Shown: one piece after another, positions 9,020-18,280 of the stretch
How positions within the stretch are numbered: position 1 is the first letter of the stretch
Layout of the letters: the number at the start of each line of letters is the position of its first letter
NCBI GenBank assembly: GCA_005787685.1
Contig: SYAC01000014.1
Location: forward strand, 1 to 64,000
DNA length: 64,000 nt
Direction of reading: 5' to 3'
From: Planctomycetia bacterium
GTDB taxonomy: Bacteria > Planctomycetota > Phycisphaerae > Phycisphaerales > SM1A02
The notes under the pieces: generated by a model
What the model saw: the letters and a program-made list of their open reading frames with translations, nothing else
Database searches by the model: none
What the model was told of the DNA's origin: nothing
Position numbers and translations under genes: made by a program

Positions 9020-9946
9020 ATGTCCAAAGTGAAAGCGACTCGCTCATTCGTGGCGCCTGATTCCCTGGCGGCATCGGAGTCATTCGCCGCAACGGCTGCG
9101 CCAAGCGTGGCGCAAACAATCGCGCTGCTTGAGCGCTCCGCCGCAACATTGCGGGACCACTGCGCTAGCGTTCACTTTGGCGCGCCCGTTGCATTTACAT
9201 ACAACCCGCTTGACTACGCCTGGCAAGCGCACCGCGCGTACTTGCGCATGGCGCAACCAGCCCCGCGCGTGTTGTTTGTGGGAATGAACCCCGGTCCATT
9301 TGGCATGGCGCAGACCGGCGTTCCATTTGGCGAAGTTGCGGCGGTAAAAGATTTTCTTGGCATTGACGAACGCGCTGCGCGCATTGGCGCGCCGGCGCAC
9401 ATGCATGCCAAGCGGCCCGTGCTTGGATTTGCGTGCCAGCGGAGTGAAGTTAGCGGCTCGCGCGTGTGGAGTTGGGCGTGCGAACGCTTTGGCACGCGCG
9501 CGAAATTTTTTCAACACGCGTTCATATGGAATTGGTGTCCGCTGGCGTTCATGTCAAAGTCGGGTGCAAACCTAACGCCCGACAAATTGCCGCGCGGCGG
9601 TCGCAACGCAAAAATGGCGCGCGAACTTTGCGCCGCGTGCGATGAGGCGCTAGCCGCCGCGATTACCGCGCTACAGCCCGCGAATGTTGTTGGCTTTGGC
9701 GCGTTCGCCGCCAAGCGCGCGCAACTTGTGATGAATGCGATGCGCGCGGCGGTTGAAGCGGATGCGATTGCGGCGCAAGCGAAGCCGAAGCCGAAGCCGA
9801 AGCCCAACTTAAAAACCAACCGACAATTTCTGTCCGCGCTTCCAAACGCTCTGCAAGTATTGCACCCAAGTCCGGCAAGTCCCGCCGCTAATCGCGGATG
9901 GGCTGCGCAAATTGACCGCGCGTTGGCGCATGTGTGGGCGCGGTAA
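9020..9946 (+). CDS. SMUG1-like uracil-DNA glycosylase
   Basis: Removes uracil and oxidised pyrimidines from DNA to start base excision repair. The family motifs are clear: FTYNPLDYAWQAH, then motif 1 GMNPGPFGMAQTGVPFG, WNWCPLAFM (the Asn of the pocket), and the C-terminal motif VLHPSPASPAANRGW with the catalytic-loop His. The fold matches eukaryotic-type SMUG1, known in a minority of bacteria. An ATG at 8951 is also in frame but sits 2 bp from the divergent HNH start and adds a poor N-terminus; the ATG at 9020 leaves room for promoters, so I chose it (308 residues). A Lys-Pro repeat (KPKPKPKP) interrupts the protein before the last motif and is encoded by a DNA hexamer repeat. Confidence 0.88.
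   Translation: MSKVKATRSFVAPDSLAASESFAATAAPSVAQTIALLERSAATLRDHCASVHFGAPVAFTYNPLDYAWQAHRAYLRMAQPAPRVLFVGMNPGPFGMAQTGVPFGEVAAVKDFLGIDERAARIGAPAHMHAKRPVLGFACQRSEVSGSRVWSWACERFGTRAKFFQHAFIWNWCPLAFMSKSGANLTPDKLPRGGRNAKMARELCAACDEALAAAITALQPANVVGFGAFAAKRAQLVMNAMRAAVEADAIAAQAKPKPKPKPNLKTNRQFLSALPNALQVLHPSPASPAANRGWAAQIDRALAHVWAR
9781..9804 (+). repeat. Hexanucleotide tandem repeat inside the glycosylase gene
   Basis: Four perfect copies of GAAGCC in a row, coding for the Lys-Pro repeats. Six-base units can change copy number by slippage without breaking the frame, so this loop length may vary between strains. Confidence 0.8.
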
Positions 9947-9974
9947 CGCGCACCTACGGTTTCAAATAAAACTG

Positions 9975-10412
9975 TCAATGCTTTGCATGCGCCGCCATCA
10001 TTGCCTTGCGTTGCTTTGTGAAGTGCCACCAAGGGCAAGGGTTATTGCCGTGCGCTTGCGAAATCACGGACATGAACACATCGATCACGCATGGGTCGTG
10101 CAAACCACCTGTGAGCCGGCCAAGTTTGCGCCACAGCACAAACGCGTCGCTTGGTTGCAACTTTGCAAGGTGCGCCACGCGTTGTATGCCAAGCAATTTC
10201 AAATCACCCAGCGTGGCTGGTCCGACATTCGCCATGTCGGCAAGCGTGAGAGGCGGCGTAATTGACGCCGAACTTGCGAACACGCTCGTGCGCCGCGGCG
10301 TTGCTGAAACTTGTTTGAATTTTTTTGTGCCAGCCACGCCGCAAGCATAAACACAAAGAGCGCTTGAATTGATGTTGCGAAGTTCATTTGACACGCCAAC
10401 CCTCGAACTCAT
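9975..10412 (-). CDS. Helix-hairpin-helix protein of the Cdd1 / pathogenicity-locus family
   Basis: A 145-residue protein whose C-terminal 90 residues match the Cdd1 family: LADMANVGPATLGDLKLLGI is a helix-hairpin-helix DNA-binding motif, followed by LTGGLHDPCVIDVFMS and a tail PCPWWHFTKQRKA. The family is widespread, small and of unproven function; DNA binding is inferred from the helix-hairpin-helix. The first 50 residues are not conserved-looking, so the real start may be later (for example a GTG near 10337). It is tail to tail with the glycosylase gene (28 bp gap) and head to head with the binding-protein gene (31 bp). Confidence 0.75.
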   Translation of the reverse strand: MSSRVGVSNELRNINSSALCVYACGVAGTKKFKQVSATPRRTSVFASSASITPPLTLADMANVGPATLGDLKLLGIQRVAHLAKLQPSDAFVLWRKLGRLTGGLHDPCVIDVFMSVISQAHGNNPCPWWHFTKQRKAMMAAHAKH

Positions 10413-10443
10413 AACGGTTTTTCGTTACCATGCATTTAAAAAT

Positions 10444-11787
10444 ATGGCTCAAAATTCATACTCAACTTCTGAAAGCCCTGAAACTACAAATCGATTTTTT
10501 AGGCTTGCCACGCGGCGCGGTCGCGGCGCCTTGGCTTGGATTATTTTCATCGCTCTAGGCGCACTGTGCTTGTTCGCCGTTGACCGCGTGTTTGTGGATC
10601 GCTCGCCGATTGTGGTTGGCATTCTTCATTCGCAAACCGGGTTCATGGCGATCAGTGAAAAGTCCATGATTGACGCGGAGGTTCTTGCGCTGGAACAAAT
10701 CAACGCATCGGGCGGCTTGCTTGGTAGACCGGTTGAGTGGGTGATTGCAGACGGCGCCTCCGACCCCGCAACTTTTGCCAAACAAGCCGAGAAATTGATC
10801 CGTGATGACAAGGTGTGCGCGGTCTTTGGTTGCTGGACAAGCGCCAGCCGTAAAAGCGTGCTGCCTGTGTTTGAAAGCAACGACCATCTTCTGGTGTATC
10901 CGATGGCTTATGAGGGTTTGGAGCAATCGCCCAACATTGTTTATGTTGGCGCGACGGCCAATCAGCAGATTACTCCCGCGGTGAGTTGGTGCCACTCCAA
11001 ACTTGGCGCGCGCCGATACTTTTTGGTTGGCTCTGACTATATCTGGCCGCACTGCGTAAACGCCATCATTGCGGATCAACTGAAAGGCTTCGGCGATGAC
11101 TTGGTGGGAGAGGTTTACATCCCATTTGGCAGTGTAGATGTGGACGCAGCCGTGCGCGCGGTTGTGTCCACCAAACCTGATGTTGTACTGAGCTCTGTTG
11201 TGGGCGACTCGGCGATTGCGTTTGCGCAAAAGTTGCGCGCCGCCGGTATTCGTCCAGAGCAAACGCCGGTGCTTACATTTGCGCTTGGTGAAAACGAACT
11301 CAGCGCCGTTTCACGCGACGACTTTGCCGGCAATTACGCCGCATGGAATTATTTTCAAAGCATGGACAGCCCAGAAAATGCCGCGCTTGTGGAGGCGTTC
11401 AAAGCTCGCTTTGGAAAAGATCGGCCATTTTCAGATGTGATGAATGCGGCATACTGCGGCGTGATGTTGTGGGCGCAGGCCGTTGTTGAAAATGGACGGA
11501 CCGATGTGCGTCAGGTTCGATACGCACTTCGCCATCAAAGCCTAAGGGCCGCCGAAGGCGTTGTTGCGGTTGATTCTGAAACGCAACACACTTGGTTACC
11601 GGTTTCCATTGGTCGCATTCGCAAAGATGGCCAGTTTGACATTGTGTGGAACAGTAACACGGCCGTGCGTCCAGTTCCATTTCCAATTTCGCGTTCGCGC
11701 GAGGAGTGGAATGCGTTTATACAAAACCTGTATCAACAATGGGGCGGTAAATGGGCGGCGCCCGCCAAGGCGGGAGCGTATCAATGA
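10444..11787 (+). CDS. Membrane-anchored urea/amide-type substrate-binding protein
   Basis: A 447-residue periplasmic-binding protein of the type I fold (UrtA/AmiC/FmdD group). Residues 29-47 are a single membrane helix; there is no lipobox Cys, so it is probably anchored by this helix. The bilobed domain starts with IVVGILHSQTGFMAISEKSM, includes INASGGLLGRPVEW and AVFGCWTSASRKSVLPVFE, and GSDYIWPHCVN, all close to urea/short-chain amide binders. No transporter permease or ATPase lies nearby. Its stop overlaps the start of a chemoreceptor as ATGA (11784-11787), which suggests it presents ligand to that receptor. Start taken at the ATG just before the basic, Ser/Thr-rich cytoplasmic tail; an upstream TTG/ATG adds 25 residues that overlap the neighbouring gene's promoter. 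Confidence 0.85.
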   Translation: MAQNSYSTSESPETTNRFFRLATRRGRGALAWIIFIALGALCLFAVDRVFVDRSPIVVGILHSQTGFMAISEKSMIDAEVLALEQINASGGLLGRPVEWVIADGASDPATFAKQAEKLIRDDKVCAVFGCWTSASRKSVLPVFESNDHLLVYPMAYEGLEQSPNIVYVGATANQQITPAVSWCHSKLGARRYFLVGSDYIWPHCVNAIIADQLKGFGDDLVGEVYIPFGSVDVDAAVRAVVSTKPDVVLSSVVGDSAIAFAQKLRAAGIRPEQTPVLTFALGENELSAVSRDDFAGNYAAWNYFQSMDSPENAALVEAFKARFGKDRPFSDVMNAAYCGVMLWAQAVVENGRTDVRQVRYALRHQSLRAAEGVVAVDSETQHTWLPVSIGRIRKDGQFDIVWNSNTAVRPVPFPISRSREEWNAFIQNLYQQWGGKWAAPAKAGAYQ

Positions 11788-13814
11788 AACAGCGCACTAT
11801 TGCCGCCCGATTGCTGTTTTGGTTTCTAATAATTTCACTTGTTCCCTGCGCAATCCTGACCATGATTATCACGCGCATGGCCAATCGTTCGTTAGAAGAT
11901 GCCGTGCGCAACAACCTGGTTCAAATCATGGCCACCAAGGCCGATGAACTGGAAATCTACGCCGCGGAACGCATTCAAGATGTCACGGTGCTGTCGCGCG
12001 GGTCAAGCACCATTCGTGGAATTCAAGAACTTACGGCTCAAAATGCGCCCGCAATGCAAAAAAATAATGCGGGTAAACAATTAAATTCGCAGCGCATAAC
12101 CAATGAGAATGTTAATCAACAAGATTTTGCCAAGACGCTTTCAGACTTTGCCAAATCCTCTGGTATTTCCCAAGTGCTTCTGGTTGACAATGCGGGCACC
12201 ATTTTATTCTCAATGGATGGCTTGTTTGGCGCGGGGACATCCCTGTTTGCGGGCGAGCTAGCCACAAGCGAGCTTGCGGTGGGCTTTGATCGCTCGCAGA
12301 CACTGATGCAATCCAATCTTTGCGGGTTTCAAATTTATGCCGGCGCAAGCGTGCCGGTTGCGTTTGCAACCAGTCCCGTGATTGAAAACGGAAAGGTGAT
12401 TGGCGTACTTGCCATAGGCTTTGACGCCCAGCGCGTATGGCATTTGCTTTCTGATTTAAGCGGACTAGGTGATACTGGAGAAATTGTCACAAGTCAGAAA
12501 GATGGGGAAGACATGCTTGTAACCATTCCACTGCGTCACAATCCCGACGCCGCATTTAAGTTGAAGATTTTGGCCGGCGTGAACAAATCCACCGCCGCAA
12601 AATTGGCGGCGAATGGAAACCGAGGCTTTGGGAATGCTTTGGATTACCGCGGTGAAAATGTCGTTGCCGCGTGGTGCTATTTACCAAGTTACCGCTGGGG
12701 AATGACCGTGAAACAAGATACCAGCGAGGCGTACGCGCTGTTGAGCTTTCAACGCAATCTAATTCTGGGAATTTCGCTGGTCATTGTTCTTGGAGTCATT
12801 GTGACGGCGTTAATTGTTGCGCGCAGTATTTCCAACCCAATCCGCGCCGCGGTGCGGGTGGCCAAACTGGTTGCCGCGGGTGATTTGCGCACCAGTATTA
12901 ATGAGACCAGCGATGATGAGACGGGCGTCCTGCTGACCTCCATTCAGATCATGACCTACGATTTGCGAACGCTCATTGCCAGCATTCAAGTTTCATCAGC
13001 CACGCTGATTGATATTGCCACAACCATGCAAGCCAACAGCGCCGAGCAGCAACAAGTGGTGGCGCAATATGGATCGTCCACCAGCCAGGCCGTGGCGTCG
13101 GTGAAGCAAATTTCCGCCACCAGCCAGGAACTTGCGCACACCATGGAGGATGTGAATGCCGTTGCGGCAAGCACCGGATTGAAGGCGCAAGAAAGCAGCG
13201 CAAACCTAATTAAAATGCAGTCCACCATGCGCCAACTTGAAACCACCACGGCGTCGTTTGGTGAAAAACTTGCCATTATTCACGAGCGCACCACAAAAAT
13301 TAATGTGGTGGTAAGCACCATGGCCAAGGTGGCCGACCAGACCAACTTGCTTTCCATAAATGCCGCTATTGAGGCTGAAAAAGCCGGTAAACATGGACTG
13401 GGCTTTCTGGTTGTTGCCAGCGAAATTTCCCGCCTTGCCGATCAAACGGGAACCGCGGCTGTGGACATTGAGCGCATGGTGAATGAAATGCAGACCAGTG
13501 TTTCCGCCGGCGTGAAAGAGATGTCCAACTTTGCGGGGCAAGTGCGCGGCGGCGTGCGCGAAATTGGCGAAGTGTCCAACAAACTTAGCGAGATTATTTC
13601 CGCGGTGCAAAATATTTCCAGCCGATTTGGAGAAGTTGCGCAAGGCATGTCCGCACAATCGCAGGGAGCGGATCAAATTCGCCAGGCCATGATGCACCTT
13701 GCACAAGGCGCGAATCAGACGGCGGATTCATTGAATAATTTCAACAGCGCCACCAGCCTTTTGCTTGAGGCAGTAGGCAACCTGAAGGTTGAAGTTTCAC
13801 GCTTCACAATTTAA
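11784..13814 (+). CDS. Methyl-accepting chemotaxis protein with periplasmic cache domain
   Basis: A 676-residue chemoreceptor. Membrane helix 1 spans about 9-29, the periplasmic double-cache-like domain 31-325 (ending GENVVAAWCYLPSYRWGM), membrane helix 2 326-346, HAMP 347-400, and the signalling coiled coil 400-676. The hairpin tip reads VADQTNLLSINAAIEAEKAG at about 517-536 followed by GFLVVASEISRLADQT, the segment that binds CheA and CheW. No C-terminal CheR/CheB pentapeptide is seen. It is translationally coupled to the membrane-anchored binding protein upstream, so the natural reading is a two-part sensor for an amide- or urea-like ligand. No other che gene is in the window. The stop is 4 bp from the convergent RND pump gene. 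Confidence 0.92.
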   Translation: MKQRTIAARLLFWFLIISLVPCAILTMIITRMANRSLEDAVRNNLVQIMATKADELEIYAAERIQDVTVLSRGSSTIRGIQELTAQNAPAMQKNNAGKQLNSQRITNENVNQQDFAKTLSDFAKSSGISQVLLVDNAGTILFSMDGLFGAGTSLFAGELATSELAVGFDRSQTLMQSNLCGFQIYAGASVPVAFATSPVIENGKVIGVLAIGFDAQRVWHLLSDLSGLGDTGEIVTSQKDGEDMLVTIPLRHNPDAAFKLKILAGVNKSTAAKLAANGNRGFGNALDYRGENVVAAWCYLPSYRWGMTVKQDTSEAYALLSFQRNLILGISLVIVLGVIVTALIVARSISNPIRAAVRVAKLVAAGDLRTSINETSDDETGVLLTSIQIMTYDLRTLIASIQVSSATLIDIATTMQANSAEQQQVVAQYGSSTSQAVASVKQISATSQELAHTMEDVNAVAASTGLKAQESSANLIKMQSTMRQLETTTASFGEKLAIIHERTTKINVVVSTMAKVADQTNLLSINAAIEAEKAGKHGLGFLVVASEISRLADQTGTAAVDIERMVNEMQTSVSAGVKEMSNFAGQVRGGVREIGEVSNKLSEIISAVQNISSRFGEVAQGMSAQSQGADQIRQAMMHLAQGANQTADSLNNFNSATSLLLEAVGNLKVEVSRFTI

Positions 13815-13818
13815 GCGA

Positions 13819-16800
13819 TCAGTTTTGCGTTGGCGGCTTTGGCGCCGGGTCACCCATGGCGGCTGCCTCGGCGCCCGCTCCTGCATGCTTTACGGGTGGA
13901 CGCTTTGCGCCAAAGCGCGCTAACAAACTGAGAATCATGACAAAGAACACTGGCACCACCAATTGATCCATGGTGCTTGAACCGATCATGCCACCCAGCA
14001 CCGTGGTTCCAATCGACTGGCGGCTGTTTGCGCCCGCGCCAGTGGCAATGACCAGCGGCAACACGCCAAGCATGAACGCAATGGCGGTCATTAAAATTGG
14101 GCGCAAGCGCTGATGCGATGCGTTCACGGCGGCGTCAATAATTTCCTCACCGCCGTCGTATCTGCTCTTTGCAAATTCAACAATGAGAATTGCGTTCTTT
14201 GCCGCCAAACCAACCAACATGACCAAACCAATTTGGGCGTAGACATCCAGCGGCTTACTGCGAAGGTGCATGAACAACAACGCGCCCAGCACCGCGAAGG
14301 TGACGGCAAGCAGAACATTCAGAGGCAAAACCCAACTTTCATACAGCGCGGCCAACAGCAAGAACACCGCCAACAGCGCCAGGGCAAAAACAAACGGGGC
14401 ATACGCTCCCGATTCAATTTGCTGGTAGGTGGTTCCAGTCCACTCATAGGTCACGCCATCCGGCAGCGTTGCCGCGGCCACCTCTTCAACGGCTTTGATG
14501 GAATCACCCGAACCATAGCCCGGTCCGGTTGCTCCGTTGATCTGAATGGTGTTGTACATGTTGTACCGCGTGGCATTGTCGGTTCCAACCTCCACCGAAA
14601 AATTGATGAACGAAGTGAGTGGAACCATTCCACCATCTTTGTTTTTGACATAGAGCTTGATCACATCGGATAAATTCATGCGCTGCGAGGCATCCGCCTG
14701 AATCATGACATTGTATACCTGGTTGAACTCATTGAAGTTGTTCACAAATGCTTGGCCTATTGTTTGGCCAAGCGTGTTGAACACGTCGCTCATGGCCAAG
14801 CCATAATTCATGGCCTTGGTGCGATCTATGGTGAGCCGCAAAATTGGAACTTGATCTTGAAATGGTGAACTTAAGTTTTCGATTTCAGGGCGTTTCTCAA
14901 GTTCGGCCGTAAAATTCGCGGCGGCGCTTGAAAGCAATGGGTAGCCGATTCCATTGACATCCTCAAGTTGCAACTGCCACCCCGCAACGGCGCCAAGACC
15001 TGGAATAGGCGGCGGTGGAAACGCAAACACTGTGGCCTCGGGAATTTTGAAAAGTTCCGGGAGCACACTTGTGATAATCACCCGCGCATTTTGCGTGATT
15101 GGATTTCGTTCATCCCACGGCTTCAAGATGACAATGATGAAACCCGAGTTGGTTGTGGCAACCGATGTGAGAAAGTTGAATCCGTTGATTTGAATGACGT
15201 CTACCACCGATGGATCACGCTTGACAATTTCCAACACTTTGGCGCTCACGGCCTCGGTTCTTTCCAAACTGGAACCCGACGGCAATGTCATGCCCACATA
15301 GTAATACCCCTGATCCTCGTTTGGTATGAAGGCGGTTGGAGTTCGTTCCAGTAAATAAACCACACCCAATGCGCCTAAGACAAATGTTGCGGCGATGACA
15401 TACCAATGATGGGAAAGCCAACGCACAAAGGTGGAGTAGCGGCCAGTGAAATAATCAAAGCCCTCGTTGAATATGACGAATGGACGGAAGGAGGTTTTGT
15501 GTTGCTTTTGCAGAAAAACACCGCACAATGCCGGCGAAAGCGTGAGCGAATTGATCATGCTGAGCACAATACTGAACGCAATAGTGAGCGCGAATTGGTT
15601 GTACAGCTGGCCCGTAATTCCCGGCATCATGGCCGCGGGAACAAACACCGCAAGCAACACGGAACTGGTGGCCACGATCGGTCCAGCCACTTCTTTCATG
15701 GCGCGCTCGGCGGCAATTTTTCCGTTGGGCGCGCCAAGCTCAAGTTGGCGATACACATTCTCAACCACAATAATTGAATCATCCACCACCAGACCAATCG
15801 CAAGTACAAGACCAAGCAAGGTCAGCGTGTTAATGGTGAAACCTGCCGCCATCATGATGGCAAATGTTCCAATGATTGAAACCGGAATTGCGATCATGGG
15901 AATAAGCGTGGCGCGCCAACTTTGCAAGAAGACAAAGATGACAAGCAGAACCAACAAGCCAGCTTCGATGAGTGTTTTGACTAAATCCTGAATGGAGGCC
16001 GACACAAACGCGGTGCTGTCGTAGGTGACCTCCCAAGTCACACCCGGCGGCAACAGCGACTCAATGCGTTTCATCTGCGCCTTCACGCCTTCAACCACGG
16101 CATAAGCGTTGGCGGTTGGCAACTGATACACGCTGATTGTGCCCGTGCTTTTGCCGTTTTTTGTGCTTGTGGTGTCGTATTGATAGGCGCCCAATTCCGT
16201 GCGGCCAACATCGCGTATGCGAACCACGGCGCCATTGGGGCCGCTGCGAACAATAATGTCGCCAAATTCCTCTTCGCTCATTAAGCGACCTTTGGTGATC
16301 ATTGTCAAATCAAAGGCGGTATTACCAGTGGTTGGACTGGCTCCAATGCTTCCAATGGACGCTTGTTGATTTTGATCTTTGATCGCGGCGCTGACATCGT
16401 CGGTTGAAATACCAAGTGCGGTCATGCGCAATGGATCTAGCCATATGCGCATGGAATATTCCAGTAAACCAAAGATGTTGATGGTGCCCACGCCACTCAC
16501 GCGCGCCAACACGGGTTGCACCACAATGTTGGCGTAGTTGGAAAGAAACTTGCTGTCGTAAGTGCCGTCGCTCGAGGAGAGTGAAACCACCAATGTCATG
16601 TTGGTTGACTGCTTGGTAATAGTGACGCCAAGCTGTTGCACCTGTTGCGGAAGTTGAGCGGTGGCGGTTTGCACTCGGTTGAGAACATCAACCGCGCCGG
16701 TATTCAAGTCATAACCAACTTGAAACGTCACCGTGATAACGCTTTGTCCATTGTTGGTGCTGTTGGAGGACAAATAAATCATGCCTTCCGCGCCGTTGAT

Positions 16801-17004
16801 TTGCTGCTCCAAGGGCATGGTGACCGAGTTCGCTACGGAAATTGCGTCCGCGCCGTTGTAGTTGGCGGAAACCTGAACCGTGGGCGGAACAATGTTTGGA
16901 AACTGCGAAATAGGCAGTACAAACATGGCAATAGCGCCGGTCAGTGCGGTAATGATCGCTATGACACTGGCGAAAATTGGGCGGTGGATGAAGAAACGAA
17001 CCAT
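13819..17004 (-). CDS. RND multidrug efflux pump, inner-membrane subunit (HAE1/AcrB-like)
   Basis: A 1061-residue proton-driven exporter of standard length and topology: helix 1 at the N-terminus (FFIHRPIFASVIAIITALTG), large periplasmic loops after helices 1 and 7, and twelve membrane helices. The helix 4 proton-relay pair is visible in GLVLAIGLVVDDSIIVVENV. Other family signatures are LPISQFPNIVPPTVQV, RIWLDPLRMTALGIS and, in the C-terminal half, GLAAKNAILIVEFAK. It exports hydrophobic compounds through a tripartite complex with its adaptor (next gene upstream, 20 bp gap) and a TolC-type channel, the only candidate being the gene at 22415-24130. The adaptor is transcribed first. Confidence 0.96.
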   Translation of the reverse strand: MVRFFIHRPIFASVIAIITALTGAIAMFVLPISQFPNIVPPTVQVSANYNGADAISVANSVTMPLEQQINGAEGMIYLSSNSTNNGQSVITVTFQVGYDLNTGAVDVLNRVQTATAQLPQQVQQLGVTITKQSTNMTLVVSLSSSDGTYDSKFLSNYANIVVQPVLARVSGVGTINIFGLLEYSMRIWLDPLRMTALGISTDDVSAAIKDQNQQASIGSIGASPTTGNTAFDLTMITKGRLMSEEEFGDIIVRSGPNGAVVRIRDVGRTELGAYQYDTTSTKNGKSTGTISVYQLPTANAYAVVEGVKAQMKRIESLLPPGVTWEVTYDSTAFVSASIQDLVKTLIEAGLLVLLVIFVFLQSWRATLIPMIAIPVSIIGTFAIMMAAGFTINTLTLLGLVLAIGLVVDDSIIVVENVYRQLELGAPNGKIAAERAMKEVAGPIVATSSVLLAVFVPAAMMPGITGQLYNQFALTIAFSIVLSMINSLTLSPALCGVFLQKQHKTSFRPFVIFNEGFDYFTGRYSTFVRWLSHHWYVIAATFVLGALGVVYLLERTPTAFIPNEDQGYYYVGMTLPSGSSLERTEAVSAKVLEIVKRDPSVVDVIQINGFNFLTSVATTNSGFIIVILKPWDERNPITQNARVIITSVLPELFKIPEATVFAFPPPPIPGLGAVAGWQLQLEDVNGIGYPLLSSAAANFTAELEKRPEIENLSSPFQDQVPILRLTIDRTKAMNYGLAMSDVFNTLGQTIGQAFVNNFNEFNQVYNVMIQADASQRMNLSDVIKLYVKNKDGGMVPLTSFINFSVEVGTDNATRYNMYNTIQINGATGPGYGSGDSIKAVEEVAAATLPDGVTYEWTGTTYQQIESGAYAPFVFALALLAVFLLLAALYESWVLPLNVLLAVTFAVLGALLFMHLRSKPLDVYAQIGLVMLVGLAAKNAILIVEFAKSRYDGGEEIIDAAVNASHQRLRPILMTAIAFMLGVLPLVIATGAGANSRQSIGTTVLGGMIGSSTMDQLVVPVFFVMILSLLARFGAKRPPVKHAGAGAEAAAMGDPAPKPPTQN

Positions 17005-17024
17005 GGTGGAGCTGGTTTGGGTAT

Positions 17025-18233
17025 TTACTTTTTCGCAGGCTCGCTGATCTTGGTTGGTCCAGGCGCGTTTGCGGAGGCACTGGTTGGCTCGATTGCGGTT
17101 GTTTCTGGGGGCTTGGGAACTTGTGTCACATCGGAAATCTTGGCTCCAGGCTTCAGTCGCTGAATACCGTCCACGACAATTCGATCTCCCAATTTGACAC
17201 CATCGGAAAGCGAGATCATGTCACCGAATTTTTTAATTATTTTCACCTGAACAGTCTCCACCGTGTCATCCGCTTTCACTCGCCATACATATAAATTGGT
17301 TTCGCGCGCGAATACGGCGTCCTGCGGAACCACTAACACATTGGGCTCCTCACCAAGGAAGACATCTACTTGTACATACACGCCTGGACGAAAGATGAGA
17401 TTTGGATTGGTGAACTCCACGCGCAACATTAAAGTTCCAGTGGAGGTTGAAACCTGATTGTCGGCGAAAATAATTTTCCCGTTGGCTTTAATGTTGTTAT
17501 TGCCGTCAAATGTCACCGTGGCTGACACCGGTCCTTTAGCCATCAATGCCGCATATTTTGGCCATTCTGTTGCGGAGGGACTGAACTCCGCCCACAGAGG
17601 ATCGATCTGCACCAGTGAGTTGAGATTGGTTGTGTTTATCTGTCCAACGACCGCGCCCTCAAAGAATTTACTTGCACCCAATATGCCGGTGAATGGGCTG
17701 ACCATGGTGCAATAGGAAAGATTGAGCTTGGCCGAAAGAACATTGGCCTGGGAGGTGATGACTTGACCTTCAGCGGTTTCAAAACTAGCGACTAATTTGT
17801 CAAAGTCTTGTTGACTAATGGCATCGGTTTTCACAAGCGGCGCGTTACGCTCCATTTCCTTGCGGGCATAATCGCGCTGGGCAATGGCTTGCACAAGCGA
17901 ACCTTCCTGCGCGGTCAGTGTGGCCTCAAATGAACGCGGATCAATTCGGTAGATCACCTGATCGGGCTTTGTCACCGACCCATCAGGCGCGCCCTGCTTC
18001 AGCAAAAATCCCTCAACGCGCGCGTCTATTTTTATCATGCGCGGCGATACAGCGAGACCCGGATATCTTTGGTTCTGGGGAACGGTTGCCGTAGTAACAA
18101 GCGCTGTGGTCACCGGCACCGTGTTGGGACGAACTGGTACGGCTGGTGGGCCGCCGCAGGAAAAGAAGATGGCCGATACGGTGGCGATCAAGGTGGTGGC
18201 GATAAAAAATCGCTTGAATTGATGGGAATTCAT
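17025..18233 (-). CDS. RND efflux periplasmic adaptor (AcrA/MexA-like)
   Basis: A 402-residue membrane-fusion protein. The N-terminus is a signal sequence ending FFSCGG, a plausible lipoprotein site. It contains the lipoyl half-motifs (VEGFLLKQGAPDGSVTKPD and LSYCTMVSPFTGILGAS), an alpha-hairpin between them (SLVQAIAQRDYARKEMERNA), a beta-barrel, and a membrane-proximal domain rich in VVPQDAVFARETNLYVWRV. The C-terminal tail is Pro/Ala-rich. It bridges the RND pump to the outer-membrane channel. The gene is divergent from the FUSC gene at 18281 with only 47 bp between starts, so a shared regulatory region for both efflux operons is likely. Confidence 0.94.
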   Translation of the reverse strand: MNSHQFKRFFIATTLIATVSAIFFSCGGPPAVPVRPNTVPVTTALVTTATVPQNQRYPGLAVSPRMIKIDARVEGFLLKQGAPDGSVTKPDQVIYRIDPRSFEATLTAQEGSLVQAIAQRDYARKEMERNAPLVKTDAISQQDFDKLVASFETAEGQVITSQANVLSAKLNLSYCTMVSPFTGILGASKFFEGAVVGQINTTNLNSLVQIDPLWAEFSPSATEWPKYAALMAKGPVSATVTFDGNNNIKANGKIIFADNQVSTSTGTLMLRVEFTNPNLIFRPGVYVQVDVFLGEEPNVLVVPQDAVFARETNLYVWRVKADDTVETVQVKIIKKFGDMISLSDGVKLGDRIVVDGIQRLKPGAKISDVTQVPKPPETTAIEPTSASANAPGPTKISEPAKK

Positions 18234-18280
18234 ATTGATGTTGTGCGCGAAGATTGAAGAATTTAGTTTACAGTTAATGC

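Noticed and set aside
10555-11262. Minus-strand 235-residue open frame
   Set aside because: Shadow of the binding-protein gene; composition is odd and there is no family motif.
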